Origin: Micropterus salmoides
Taxonomy: Eukaryota; Chordata; Actinopteri; Centrarchiformes; Centrarchidae
Direction: 5' to 3'
Length of the DNA: 64,000 nt
Assembly: GCF_014851395.1 (NCBI RefSeq)
Contig: NW_024040152.1
Coordinates: 21,108,644 to 21,172,643 of the forward strand
A model generated the notes under the pieces. It ran no database searches. It saw only the letters and a program-made list of their open reading frames with translations, and had not been told where the DNA came from. Positions 49,715 through 61,710 of this stretch are shown one piece after another. A program made the translations under genes and the position numbers. Numbering within the stretch: position 1 is the first letter of the stretch; every line of letters starts with the position of its first letter.

Positions 49715-50329
49715 TGTCAGAAATCATGCTAGAACCCATATGCAGACCAAGAGACAATGCAGCAGTTTAAACAGTTTATTGATAAAAGCAGTGAGTAAAC
49801 TAAGGCAGAGTGAGGACACAGGGAGTTTCCTTCCAAGCACTTGGAAAGTGTGAGGGCTGGGTTGGCATGGCTGGCAGGAGTGTGGCTGGAAGGGTTGGAT
49901 CTTTTAGTGGCTCCAGAGGCTTGGAACTGGTAGGCAGGCTGAGCGGGTTGAATGGGCAATCTGGAGACAGGAAGGCAGATATTAGTAAAGGCGAACTCGT
50001 TACTTGACAAAACAGGCACAGAGCTAGACGTTAAAACTTAACCTACAGCACACAACTTAACAATTCAGCAGGGAATGCAGGTCTGGCCTCTCCTTAGGAA
50101 GGGGTAGGGATGGCTGATCAGAAACAGGTGTGTGATTACAAGCAGGTGCAGCTTGTGCCAACCCAGGAAGCCAGACACGCCCAGGACTCAATAACTGAGA
50201 GAAAGGAGGAGAGAAAAACAGACCAAACAAAAACACACAACGCATGCCTCCCTCACCCAAAGGGAAAAATCAAATCAAAACACACTCACTCAGTCTCAAA
50301 CTCAGGTGTCAGATGCAGGAGTCATGACA
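49715..50329 (-). mobile_element. Solo LTR of a Ty3/gypsy-like retrotransposon
   Basis: On the minus strand it starts TGTCATGACTCC and ends 'GATTTCTGACA', giving TG..CA termini over 615 bases. An AATAAA (in 'tatcaataaactg') lies about 60 bases before the end, followed by a U5-like 'ggtctgcatatgggttct', parallel to the LTR at 4441-5136. No internal region or second LTR is adjacent. The flanking pentamers (cacga and catgg) are only weakly similar, so the target duplication has decayed. Confidence 0.6.
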
Positions 50330-50939
50330 CATGGGGATTATAATTTACTATATGCTGCATCAATTTGAACTTTGTCTTTAAAATTAGTCTTTTGCAAGTT
50401 TCCCAACATTATGGAAGTGCAATACTCAATCGACAATTTTAAGTCCCAATGGCCCAGATTTTACCATTATTCTTGCTAATACGAACGGCAGACGTTCAGG
50501 CTACCAACCAAGATGTGTATAAGCTTCAAAGGACTGAACACTTATTTTATTTAAAACTGTATTTTGATAGCCTACAGCTAATGCATTTTTAAAAAATTAT
50601 TGTTGCACAACCCAAGAGGAAACCAGCACACATATTTTTCTATATCTGACCATAGCTACCGTCTAAGAATAATATTGTTTTTTTTCTTCTATAACAGAAT
50701 ATGAAGAAAGTTACCAAATTGTTGAGATATGTGTTTGATTATCAGCTTTTCAAGAGATAAGAAAAATGCGCTTAGAAGGATGCTTTTTCCTTCATAAGAA
50801 TCTTTGTGAATTAGCCCTCAGATTTTTTTCTCTGTGATTGTTGTGTCATTTTGTTTTGTGTTTGGTGTACAGTATATATAATATATAAATATAATATATG
50901 TATAGATAATACAAATATAGCACAAATAGCACAAGGAGT

Positions 50940-51035
50940 ACGGTCTAGACCTGCTTTATCTGAAAAGAGCTATGAGAGAACTGTTGTGAATTGGCGTTAT
51001 AAAAATAAAATTGAATTGAACTGAAATTGAATATA
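50940..51035 (+). repeat. LINE/SINE-type 3' tail ending in (TTGAA)n
   Basis: 'cggtctagacctgctttatctgaaaagagc..gaattggcgttataaaaataaaattgaattgaactgaa' is, from memory, a common fish SINE/LINE tail in which the terminal (TTGAA) repeat forms the 3' end. Confidence 0.6.
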
Positions 51036-51458
51036 TAATGTGATAGTTTTTTTGAAGATTAATGAGATTTCTAAGATTTATAAAGATTTAATTGATGGAA
51101 ACGTTGCACAGCAATTGTGAATATTGCCTACATAGTGCTGGGCTTTGGCCAAATAAAAGGAAAGATCACAGTATATTATTTCCACTTAATTAATATTTCC
51201 ATTACTATACATGTCTTCCCTCAACTGGATCCACGTAGGAGGAACTGAAAACAGTGAAATCAGGCACTGAACAAAAACAAACATCCAAAAAAAAGAAAAC
51301 CATCTGATGGGAAGAAAAAAATAAAAAAAGCAGGAGGGGCTATCCAAACATCTTTCTGCATTGTTCGTTTCAAGTTTGTGGTGGATTTATTACTACCACA
51401 TGAGACTGCAACAGCCCAAAGGAAACGAGGGTATTCTGTCCAAGAGCTTCCGTGAAAA

Positions 51459-51517
51459 AACCCTCCTGATGACCTTGGGGGTCACCCCAGGGTCACCCCA
51501 AGGTCATCAGGAGGGTT
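51459..51517. repeat. Perfect 22-bp inverted repeat with nuclear-receptor half-sites
   Basis: Arms 51459-51480 and 51496-51517 are exact reverse complements, separated by a 15-base loop (51481-51495). Each arm contains CCAAGGTCA, which fits the extended NR5A/ERR half-site. The loop adds two GGTCA-type half-sites (GGGTCA and its complement TGACCC). No T-run follows, so it is not a bacterial-type terminator. Confidence 0.85.
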
Positions 51518-51837
51518 GTGTCAACGCTGTGGTTGCGTTTCTGTGTCTTTTAGTGGAGGTGGGGAAAGGATGCTGTGTGTGTTTGTTTCTGGCTCAGCTA
51601 ACTGAAAGCTCACAGATGCTTTCTGTCAATGTGGGGTCCAGGGAGTTAAAATGCCTCAGAGCAGAGGTGGTGTCTCTGCTGAGGACAGGATGCCTTAATT
51701 CATCTGCTCAGACTTCCTGCGATCAGATCACACGACAGCAATGTATGCTATACATTTTACATTTGTCCTGTTATCCAACATCAAGGTCATGTTTTTGTTT
51801 TTATCTCATTTTATTTTATTTTATTTTTGACAGCTGA

Positions 51838-52315
51838 TTAGTAGCTTGCTTAATGCTGCCAGGACTTCTGTCTACCCTCAGCAGGAGATAGACAGGAAAC
51901 CAAGCAAAGCAAAAAGATTATAAAGATGAGGAAAAGCAATGTTATCCAATCAAATCATTAATGCATTTGAGCCCATAGAGCTGTGGAAATCCGGTTATTG
52001 TGTTACATCACTTGGGGTCACGCCAAAGGTTACTGTTGGCTGCCTTAGTAAACTTCAGCCGGGTGTTATCGCTCCTCTGTAACTCTATCCAAAGTTAGCA
52101 GGTGTTGTAGTAGGTCTTTGGTGTAAATTTAGAAGACAAACAAAGCTTCTTTCTCTTTTAATGTTTTTTGTTGTAACATTGTTGTAACAAGTGCAGTTCA
52201 TTTTCGGAGCACACTTAAAAAAGAGAGAAATTGCAAATATGATTTAAACTAAAACAAGTAGGTGAATAACTGTTATACTAAATCTAAACAATCGTTAAAT
52301 TGAGGGCTTTAACGC
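51838..52315. other. Intergenic DNA, nothing recognised
   Basis: AT-rich sequence without a supported feature. Confidence 0.4.
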
Positions 52316-52319
52316 AATT

Positions 52320-53060
52320 TAAAAAGGTCTCTTCTCTTCAGCCATTAGATGGGGAAGGTCAGACTGTGAGAGGTAAACTCTTCCACAGTTTAGGCACAGC
52401 AATAGAAAAGGCTTGGTCACCTTTGGACTTTGACTAGGAACTTGAAATGGTGAAGAATAATTGATCAGAAGATCTGAGGGGTCGGATGTGGCATGAGTAT
52501 GGACTGAGGAGATCGGAGCAGTATGCTGGTGCCAATTCATGCAGAGTTTCTAGTAACCAGTGAAAGGAGGCCAGTACAGAGTAGCAATTGTTTCTGCTTA
52601 GTACCAGTGAAGGGTCAAGTGGCTGCATTTTGAACTATAGTTGCAAGAGACTGACTGACTCCCACACAAAGACCTGCAGCAATAAAAGCAGTTAGACAGA
52701 CTCCAGACATCCAAAAGAGAGAAATGTTATTATTTTCAGCCTAATGTGGAAAAAGTTCCTACTAATGACAAACTTTATTTGTTTGTTTGAGTCAGAGTCA
52801 CATGTATACACATTTGAAGACAAAGCCCAGGAATATTTTCCAATAGACATTTTTGGAACCTTTGTTTTCAAGCTGGAGAAAATGTTTGGCCTTCCAGCAT
52901 TTGACATCCTCAACACAACTTAAAATACACTGGAGGTTTAAGTATAGTTGCATGTTGTCAGTATAGCAGCAGTAAGGGATGTTGTATTTTCCAAACAAAA
53001 GGGCCAATGGAAGCTTATACAATCCATATCAAATAGGGCCTAAAATGGAGCCTTGGGGAA
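52320..53060 (-). mobile_element. Fossil L2-like LINE (reverse transcriptase part)
   Basis: On the minus strand, about 53060-52800 encodes a decayed polymerase core: a GVPQGSxLGP-like start near 53065, then LYKLPLALLFGKYNIPYCCY, 'TDNMQLYLNL' (where the YADD box should be, now YTDN) and a 'DVKCWKAKHFLQL' helix. From 52630 to 52320 come the C-terminal motifs SFHWLLETLHELAPAYCSDL and 'LLSPY..RPLRSSDQL', then an AFSIAVPKLW-type end. Several stops and shifts are present, so it is inactive. The LRSS and APKLW motifs fit the L2/CR1 clade. Confidence 0.75.
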
Positions 53061-56000
53061 CACCACAGGAGTCAGCAGCGGGTAGAGAGGTCAGAGAGGT
53101 CACTTTTCTTTGAGAGCCACTGGCAGTAAAAAATCCACAATGTTATACTTATTCTGTAATTGTTTCATTAAATCAACTACTTGAGAGAACATATTGCAGG
53201 ATTAAAACTAGAGACCTCGGTGTAAACAGGCTGACTACGCTAGAGCACACTGAAGCCTCGTGCTCAGTGTCCTTACTATAAGATGTCCAAACTTGATCAT
53301 TTTATCTTCGGGAGAAGTAGAGGCTTGTATCCGCTGTAGGTTGATACAAGTGGGTCAGGCTGGTTGTTCCAAATCTGCACATTCTGGTCCAGCCGGTCAG
53401 GATAAAAACCAGTAACTGGAAAATATACTGGCCAAAACAGACAATAGACTGACTAAAGTCAACATACCACGCAGGAGACATGTGATCATTTTATTAATCA
53501 CAAAATATCGTCTCAGCTGGGTATTTGAAATAAATTTGTTAATGATAAGTTACAGGGGCTATCACATGAAGAAAAAAATTTAAAAATTAATTATTATTGC
53601 TGGGAACATCCTGCCTATGCCACGTCTTTTAACAATAAACTTTAAACCTTTTGGTAGACAGACAAAATTATTTCATGAGAGAAGGAAGTGCTCTGTTTTA
53701 TATCTCCCTATAAAAACTGACTGACAGAACAAGAATTAAAATGATCAACAAAACAGCTGGAACACAGCATGGTAATTATGGGTTCATAATTCACTCCCTC
53801 TGACTGTTTAACAAGCATGGTTTAATGCTTGGAAATGCAGTCGAGTAATTAATTGGAAAATCCATTGTGTTCTTGCTAGGGACCAGAAAAGATTTTATCT
53901 TTGGAATTATTGTTGTATGCCATCACAAATATATTTCCCAAGGTTAAACATTTGGCTTGGTTCAATTATCTTATTATTTCTTTTTAAATTCAAATCAACT
54001 GAATTATGTGATTCTTGAAATACACCTGGAATCAATTTTTCCTTGACGTTCACTGCCAACTATCAGATTTATGGCCTGTAGTGAACATGGATGCACTTTT
54101 ACATTTTAATACAATAAATATGTCGCTAAATTCCCACACGAAAGACAGTTTGTCAGCATAGCATACAAAAAAGTTAAAAAATCTGTAATCACTGCAGGCA
54201 ATGCAACTTTGAATTTCATAATAGCTCTCTGGCATTTTGTTTACAGTTATATTTGAAATAGAAGGGGAAAAATGATTTATAGGCTGCCATGATGATACAT
54301 GCTGCAGAGGCACATTGGTTTGGAGCAAAAAGCATATGTTTCAGAGGTGAAATGTAAACTGGCAAAACAAATGACTGATTTATGTGTTTTGATGAGTCCT
54401 CATTTTCCATCTGATCTCAGTCGCAGACAGAGACGAAATACAATTTGACAGAAATGTTGGTTTTGAGTGAGGAAATTGCCATCCACAAAAGTTCTCCAAT
54501 GACCTTGGAGCAACATCAAGACATGGAGCGTTTAATGACTTCGCTCAGATTAATATCAACACAAAGCCATGGCGTTATTATAACCAGATTGAACTGATGT
54601 GCTCAGTGAGTTGGTAGCCAACAACCCCAGTCACTCGCAGCAGGAGACAGATTGTGGGGGGTTGAGCAATCAGCCGACGGCAGGGTTAAAGAGCAGTTTT
54701 GGGACATGTGGAAAACTTTAAATGTGGAACAATGACTTTAACTGGGCCCTGAGTAAACAAACCCACATCACAGTAGACCCAGTTCCTCGTGCGTGAGTCA
54801 CTGCTATCACCCATAACTTAAAAACTCACACGTAGATCCTCAAACATCCTCTCTCCACCAGTGTTGATGAAGAGCACTCCCCTTCTCTCAACAGTACACT
54901 TCCTGTCCTTTTTCAGGAATGCAGCATTTAGTGAAAGGGGTCTTGGTGATGGGCTCCACGTGTCGTCCAACTGGTGAGAAAGGATCCAGAGGTGGGGATT
55001 TTACATGGCAACATTAACTTGAGCCACTTGTCAGGATATATCCTGGAAGGGAAATACTATTTTACTTTGTAATGTCACCACAATGTCCATTTAACCCTGT
55101 CCCAGAGCTTTTGACCTTACCACATCTTCCTCAGCAGGTGGAGTTTGCCCAGTTATGGAACTGTATAGTTAATTCTTGACCTAGGAAACAGAGGATTAAG
55201 AATAAACTTTCAATCTCATCTTTTAAGTCAGCATGGACTAAAAGTTATTAAAAAGGGGGAAAATGTAAATTTCAACATCTACAATTGACTGTTAGCTATA
55301 CCTCACTCCCCTTTAGTTATTGTCACTACATCCGTCGAGCTTTCCATGCCAACATGGCAAGGAGTTTAGCAGTGGCAGATTTACCACCTTAAATTCTCAA
55401 TTAGGTCAATTAAGGATTTTCAGCTGTAGCTAGGGAGCGTAAGACAATTAAAGCAAAGCAGTGATTAGATTTATGTTTTAATGTTTGTATTTTCAGTATG
55501 CTTCACTTTTACAAGAGAAAAGAATCTGAGGATGAGGAGCAACCGATGATTTTGGCAAAGGTAATGCTGGAGCTGCTGGAGTCTAAACTTCTCAACAAAG
55601 CAGCTAACGTTATTCTGAAACTCTGAAATACTAGCGTGTTGGCCCCCAAGGGCTGGTTGTTCCAGTCAAGCATTTTTCTCAAGAAACCTGTAGCCCCACA
55701 AAATAATGAAGTTAGCTAACATGCCCTTTGCCTTTGGAAATAATGCAAGATTACCATTGCCGGCATTAAGCTAGTTAGTCAGAGACACTAACCATGACAG
55801 CTGGTAAACACACTGGCTCACTCATTCACTACTCCCTACTCCCTATCTAGAGAGTTCTATGTAGAGGACTATTTAGTGAACTCACCAGCAAAATAAAAAA
55901 ACACCACTTTCGGACACTATTTGGGTGCATCGTTAATTACGCCATTGCTGTTGCACAATTAAAATGTGCCAAATCAATGTTGGCTGGGGGACCATTTTTC

Positions 56001-57420
56001 TATCAGGGATCAGGTATGGTATACCACTTTGTTAGTGACCATCGGTTTTACATTACTTTTCAAAATGCATTCTGGGATACTTTGGGAGTCCACCTTAGGG
56101 TTTAATAATTCTCATTAAGCATTACGGTTGCTAATGATTAGACAATCGTCCGGGGAAACATTTGCAGTCAGTTAACAGTCAATTTCATCTAAAAATGTGT
56201 AAGTCTGCAAAATAAGATCATGTGAAATGATCGAAAGCTTCAGAATAACTAAATTGTATTTGTCAGCTGCTGTTTCTAAGGTCAAAAATTTACTTTTAAT
56301 CTCTACTAAATCTCTTTTGTCCTCACATGACACAACATTATCAACTATGTGGCATGGTTGTAGTGTAGAGTTCATAAACGTCTGTCTGTGTGGGTGTATG
56401 ATACTAAAAGAACAGGCAATAGTTTGATCTAGATGTGTTCTCATAAAAAATCTGCTGTGCTTTTGTATCTTATAACCCCAGCTGAAATGTTTTCGTTTAT
56501 AGAAGCAGACGTGTGCTTATGTGTCTGGCAGAATTCATGAACATGTTTTGGTTTATTTAAATCTTATGACCAAGAGAAGGCCATCTGGTGCTGCTGTAAT
56601 GAAACTAACAATCAAATGAAAAGTACAAAAAGAATTACTTGTTTACTTCCAAACACTAAAGATTACAAGATTTCCAACACTGAGTTGACAGTTCCACCTC
56701 AGACATTATAGCGTTTGGATGGGGACAGAGTGGAGGATCAGGCTGGGTACTGCCTGTTCGGTGGGTAAACTCTACACACTGCAGCCATTCAGTTGGCCCG
56801 GCTCACTGGATAAAGTTAGGATTGTTTGTCAGCGGGCTGTAATGCCAGGAATGCTCAGTGCTGGCTCCTCCTGTGTGCGAGTGTCTCTCACACTTTCTTT
56901 TGCTTCTCCAGCAGCAGTTTGGATCTGTGGTAACACCCCCCACGCTCCCTGAACTCTGAAGTGAAATACCAGATTCTATTTCTCTCCTGCAAGCTATTTT
57001 GGTACCCCAACGCACACACCCACCACCTCAAATTACCCCACTCTCTGCCTCACATTGCCCCAGTAGAGACTGTCCTGTCTCATTGGCATTTTCTAGCATG
57101 TTCCATCATGACATCACTTTCTAAGTGAGTAGACACATGAACATGAACACACATTCGTCTGGTGATTCACAATCACAGCTTGAGTCAAACCAGCATCCAA
57201 CTGCATCTGAGTCCTGTTCAACTCTCTGATCCACCCTGAGTTTAGGGTTTAATACAGATTTAAGATGTTTGACATGATCTTTTTCATAAATTTACATTTA
57301 ATTTATTCACAGGCATACTAAGTTTATAGGTTATTTTAATGGCATAATTAGTGGTAAGTATGGTTTTTAACAGTCATAAAAAGTCATATAAAGCAAAACT
57401 GGGTTGCCAGGTGAACACAT
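53061..57420. other. Intergenic DNA, no supported gene
   Basis: Only short frames. A 42-codon ORF after a splice-acceptor-like site lies at 55498-55626. The block 55825-55930, with 'cattcactactccctactccc' and 'agttctatgtagagg', resembles a fish MITE, but its ends were not defined. Confidence 0.4.
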
Positions 57421-57424
57421 ATGG

Positions 57425-57550
57425 TAGAAAGTCCAATATTTTGGGAAATTTGCTTAATCATTTTTAAGGATTTCCAAGAGTTAGATGAGAGGATTGATGC
57501 CACTTGCATGTCTGTAAGGTAAACATTTGCCTATCAGCACATCTAGCTAG
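57425..57550 (-). repeat. Dispersed repeat family B, copy 2 (reverse)
   Basis: The reverse complement contains 'agtggcatcaatcctctcat' and 'ctaactcttggaaatcctt', matching the family B copy at about 30410-30470 (gagtggtattgatcttctca, ctaactcttcgcaagaaa). Confidence 0.6.
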
Positions 57551-59930
57551 TTGTTTTCCTGTTTTGTTTAATCAATAATAATGCATCATATATTATAAAG
57601 TGATCATACATTTTGTGTATGAACTTTAAAGTCCATAGTCCATCCACACAGGTGTTTTCACATGTTGAGTGATCGGACCTCTTCTATGGACTGCGTGTGT
57701 GTACCAATTATATCAACTTTTCCCCTCGCCCTTCTGTTGCTGTTGTTGCACTTTTTAGGGCAGGACAACGTAGCCCATTATCAATGTTATTTACTCAAGA
57801 ACAGTACTTGACTATATGTACTTAGTTACATCCCAGCAGTGGTTAATGTTTGTGTATATTGTTTTTTTAAACCAGCCAACCAACCAAGAGCTCGTCCAAG
57901 GATTGCATGACCTCTTAACTCAATGGAACAAAGCTTTAACACATCCAGGCCAAAAGAGATTTTCACATTTTCATCACTATTTCCAAGTGTTCATGTTTTC
58001 AGACGTGTTTTCATGTTCCACATTTTCAGATAAGAATAAGACATACAAGCTTTTTTGTTAATGAGAAATGTATATGCTCATAACCCTTTCAAAAACCCAT
58101 TGAATTAAAAATGCCTTTTGGAGATACAAGGTTTTCTCCTGACAACAGCAACTCATGATCTATAGTACTATTATTTATAACTGCAGGCTTCACAGCTTAT
58201 TCTAAAGTGTGGGTTTCCTGTTCATAATACACTACGAGATAGCTATGGCCACAATTGTTTCTCTCCCCTCTTGAAGAACTTGTGATGAACTTATGGACGT
58301 TTCTCAGCGCTGTACCTCAGCAACACAGCAACACACAGACGACGGCCCACGCATCTCCTCTAGCTAAAGCTGCACTGTCAGCTTGCTCCAATCACGCAGT
58401 TCAGCAAACACATGTGTTTCCCCTTTGCACCCTCGGGATGATGTCACATCCACAGAGTCATGTGCTCTCCAAGTGCATCTTAATTTAAAACATCTCCATT
58501 TCCTGAGTCAGGTCAGTGTGATCTGAGTCAGGGGAGACAACATGGAGAGAAAGTATGCACCAAACAGAGGCACAAAGTGAGAAACTCCCTTTGGATAATG
58601 GGTAAGTGAGACATTATAATCGCTCCCTTAGGTGAATAAACCCTTTTTCAGAAGAGGCAATAGCACAGATAGCAGGCCAGGGTGACTTTGATTTGTGTTG
58701 TGGCAAGAAATTATGAAATCTCTGTCATTAGCGCGTCTCTGTCCTGTCATCACCCTCCTTTCGCACAGACATGTGCACAGAACCTCAGCCCACACGCATT
58801 TAATGTCTCCAAAATCTCACACAGTTTTCCCTGAGATCAAATTTCATGGTAGTTGATAAAAGTTGTTGAAATCGCTGCTACTACTTCCACTAGCGATGAA
58901 GTGTAATATTGCTTTATTCATACTCATGTTTTTATGATATGATAAGTAGATCAGGGTTTCAGCTGGAAGCCAGGGAAAGTGAAACCATCTTAAATGTCTT
59001 ATATTCACCAGTCCAAAGAATCAATATTGTTCTACTGACAATAAAGATATTGTGTTTCAGCTCAACTTATGTGCAAACAATATAGGAAAGTTACGAGAAC
59101 ACACCCTTTGTCTTGGCACCTTTCTTCTAAACACTCACTGCTGCTTGAAAAACACACACAAAGGAACAACTCACTGACACTTGGATATTGTGCCAGAACA
59201 AGCAGAGTCAGTGATCATGACAGATTACCAGGATGTTGGATTCAAAACCTCTCTATTGGAATAGGCCTCGCACCAGAAAGAAATAATTTCCAGCATGTTT
59301 AGTGCTAAACTACACCCCAAAGAACCCTTCAGCTCATAACATAACTGTTCTCCAAACATTATATCCTTTGTTGAAGCAATGTGCTGTTATTTTATAATGG
59401 AAGAAAGGATTGTCATGTTCAGGGATAACCTAGACAATGAATAACAGGTAATAGATGATAATTAAGCACTGTAAGATTCCATAAACTATATGTCTCAGTG
59501 GACACAGGTAAATTGAAAAACCGCATTAGGAAACTACTACTACTGTCATTCAGGTCATTTGCATGTAGCAGCGTGTAGATGGCGTGATCCTTAACATGCA
59601 TGTGGCTTACCCCTATCTGCGAAGCTTTCATGTCAAATCCATTCTCTACCACGTTCACTCAGAGTTACAAGAGTTACAAATACAGAAGAAGACTGCATCA
59701 TCTCTACTTGAGCAGTTGCTCTAATGTAAAGAATCACTACAGAAGCCTTGAGAGCATTCATCATTTTGTATAAACCAATGTGAGTCATCTTAAAGCACTG
59801 ACTAATGTTACTATAGATAAAAAAGTTGCAACAACTTGTAATAGTAAACTATCTTCTGTGTGAGCAGGGGCTCCAAAATCATCAGGGTCACTGCACATCA
59901 CTTAAGGGGATCTCTACTGGTTTACTATTA
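57551..59930. other. Intergenic DNA, nothing recognised
   Basis: No gene, RNA or element boundary could be supported. Short frames only. Confidence 0.4.
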
Positions 59931-59932
59931 CA

Positions 59933-59977
59933 CTAAACTCTTGTGAGTCCATGAGTCTCTGGCTCACAAGAGTTTAG
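59933..59977. repeat. Perfect 15-bp inverted repeat
   Basis: CTAAACTCTTGTGAG (59933-59947) and its exact reverse complement (59963-59977) flank a 15-base loop. Function unknown. Confidence 0.8.
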
Positions 59978-60204
59978 CGTATGAAGAAAATTATAGTGAA
60001 AATTGATGCTGCAAAGGCTGACAAATTTTGTAGTATGGGGTCAACATCCGAAAACACTAAATCCTACAATTCCCATAATGCGGATTGATATTACAATAAT
60101 CAGACCCTCACTGCCTGGTAAATGCCTATGTTTTACAAACTCTGCTCACAGTTTGTGACACAAGCATTTTTGTTAAGAATTTTAATGAAAATAAATTATT
60201 CTCC

Positions 60205-60275
60205 TTTTTGCTGGGAATCCCCAAAGGACCCTTTGGGGTCCCCGAACCCCTTTTGAGAGCCACTGCTGTGAACTG
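60205..60275. repeat. Dispersed repeat family C, copy 2
   Basis: 'cctttttgctgggaatcccc', 'aaaggaccctttggggtccc' and 'ttttgagagccactg' match, in order, the family C copy at 20822-20898. Confidence 0.5.
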
Positions 60276-61710
60276 GAACTGTGACCACCACCGGCATCCC
60301 TGTATTTAACAGATTTATATAAAAGTTAAAGTAGTTCAAATATAGTCTTCAATAATACCACATTTCTAATGCTGTCTTTCAACACCTGACTTAAAAATCT
60401 ACTTAGGAGTTCAATGTGATGAAGGAATGAGTGAGCGTGACACACAAATGGCAAAACAAACTATTTTTTGTTCTGTTTGCACAGTGGATGTAAATATTGA
60501 CCCAAATGTGACCAGCAAGGCTTGTAAAGATCCAAGGTCTGCTAATAATCTATATGAGCTGTGTTGTTTCCACCATGTGTGTCTTTTGGTAAAAAAATGT
60601 TACGATTCTAGCTATACCTGTAGAGATTTTTGATTCTGACTCAGGCAAAATGACATGGACATGGTATCAGTCAAGCAAACAGGGCTGGGTTTCCAGTGGT
60701 AACATGGGTGGGAGAACAGGCCAGTCTTTGTTAAAAAGATTTAGTATCACTGAGGAGAGAGAAGCCATTGTGCTTTAGAAAAGCCCTTATTATGGTTCAT
60801 GTCCTTGGATTGTAATGGATCCTCAGGCCCAGTTTAACAAATGCAACTCACTCAGGGTGACAGTATATGCATTTCAATGGGTCTGGTTGCTGGAAATGAG
60901 CCCTCTTGTTATCATCAGCTTATCAAGTATAGGACAAACAACCTCCCATCCATCCCATGCATCCAGAGTAAGGACAAAGGTCTAAGTCAAAGCTTCTGAA
61001 ATTCTGCTTTTTTATGATGGCCATTTGAAAATACACAACTCGACTGTGTGAATGGTGAAGCAGATCAGATAATGATCAGTTCAAACTCACTGCAGACCTT
61101 AGAACAGAAGATTAAAATGTCGACAATCATTTCAGGCCAAGGTTAAACTAAAATAACCATGATACAATAAAAAAATAAATAAAAAATAAAAACTTTGTTT
61201 TTCCTTTTTTTAATCTCACAAAAATGAATGCTTCTGTTCCTGAAAAGAGATGGAGTTATCTAGAAAACAGTAAATGCACAGTTCTCATTTTACAGATGTT
61301 TTTAGAACATTTCATGGTTCATTTTAGGCACTTGGAATCAAACAACATTCCCTTTCTGAACAACAAAAATATCTTTGGTCCGGTATGTAATTCAAAAAAT
61401 TATGAAAATGAACACCAGCTTCAATGTTAGTCTCCTCAAAAAATGTATTTTTGACATGTATAAAGCTTCATAAAGATATTATCGCTACATCTCAGAAATG
61501 ACCAGCAATCTTACAGATGTTTTGCAAGACAAAACAAGTAAGAAAAATCATTGTGTCGGCTCAATCAGATGTACAGCAGTACAGGATTGTTTAAGTCAAG
61601 TCATATTTGGCAAACATTAGTTTCTTTTTTTGTATTTTCAGTCTACTTCCTTTGAAAGATAAAGAGTGACGGAGACATGTCCAGGCAGGTCTGCCCTTCT
61701 CATAGCCAGT
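60276..61710 (-). other. tent5b: Downstream of tent5b, probable 3' UTR plus intergenic DNA
   Basis: TENT5 mRNAs usually have long 3' UTRs, so much of this A/T-rich stretch may be transcribed. No canonical AATAAA was found on the minus strand here; an ATTAAA occurs near 61209. A plus-strand A-rich patch lies at 61166-61195. Confidence 0.35.

Noticed and set aside
51459..51517. Rho-independent terminator
   Set aside because: The host is a vertebrate and there is no T-run after the stem.
51361..51837. 158-residue plus-strand frame over the 22-bp hairpin
   Set aside because: It reads straight through the perfect palindrome and ends in poly-Phe/Tyr-like T-rich sequence. No family features.
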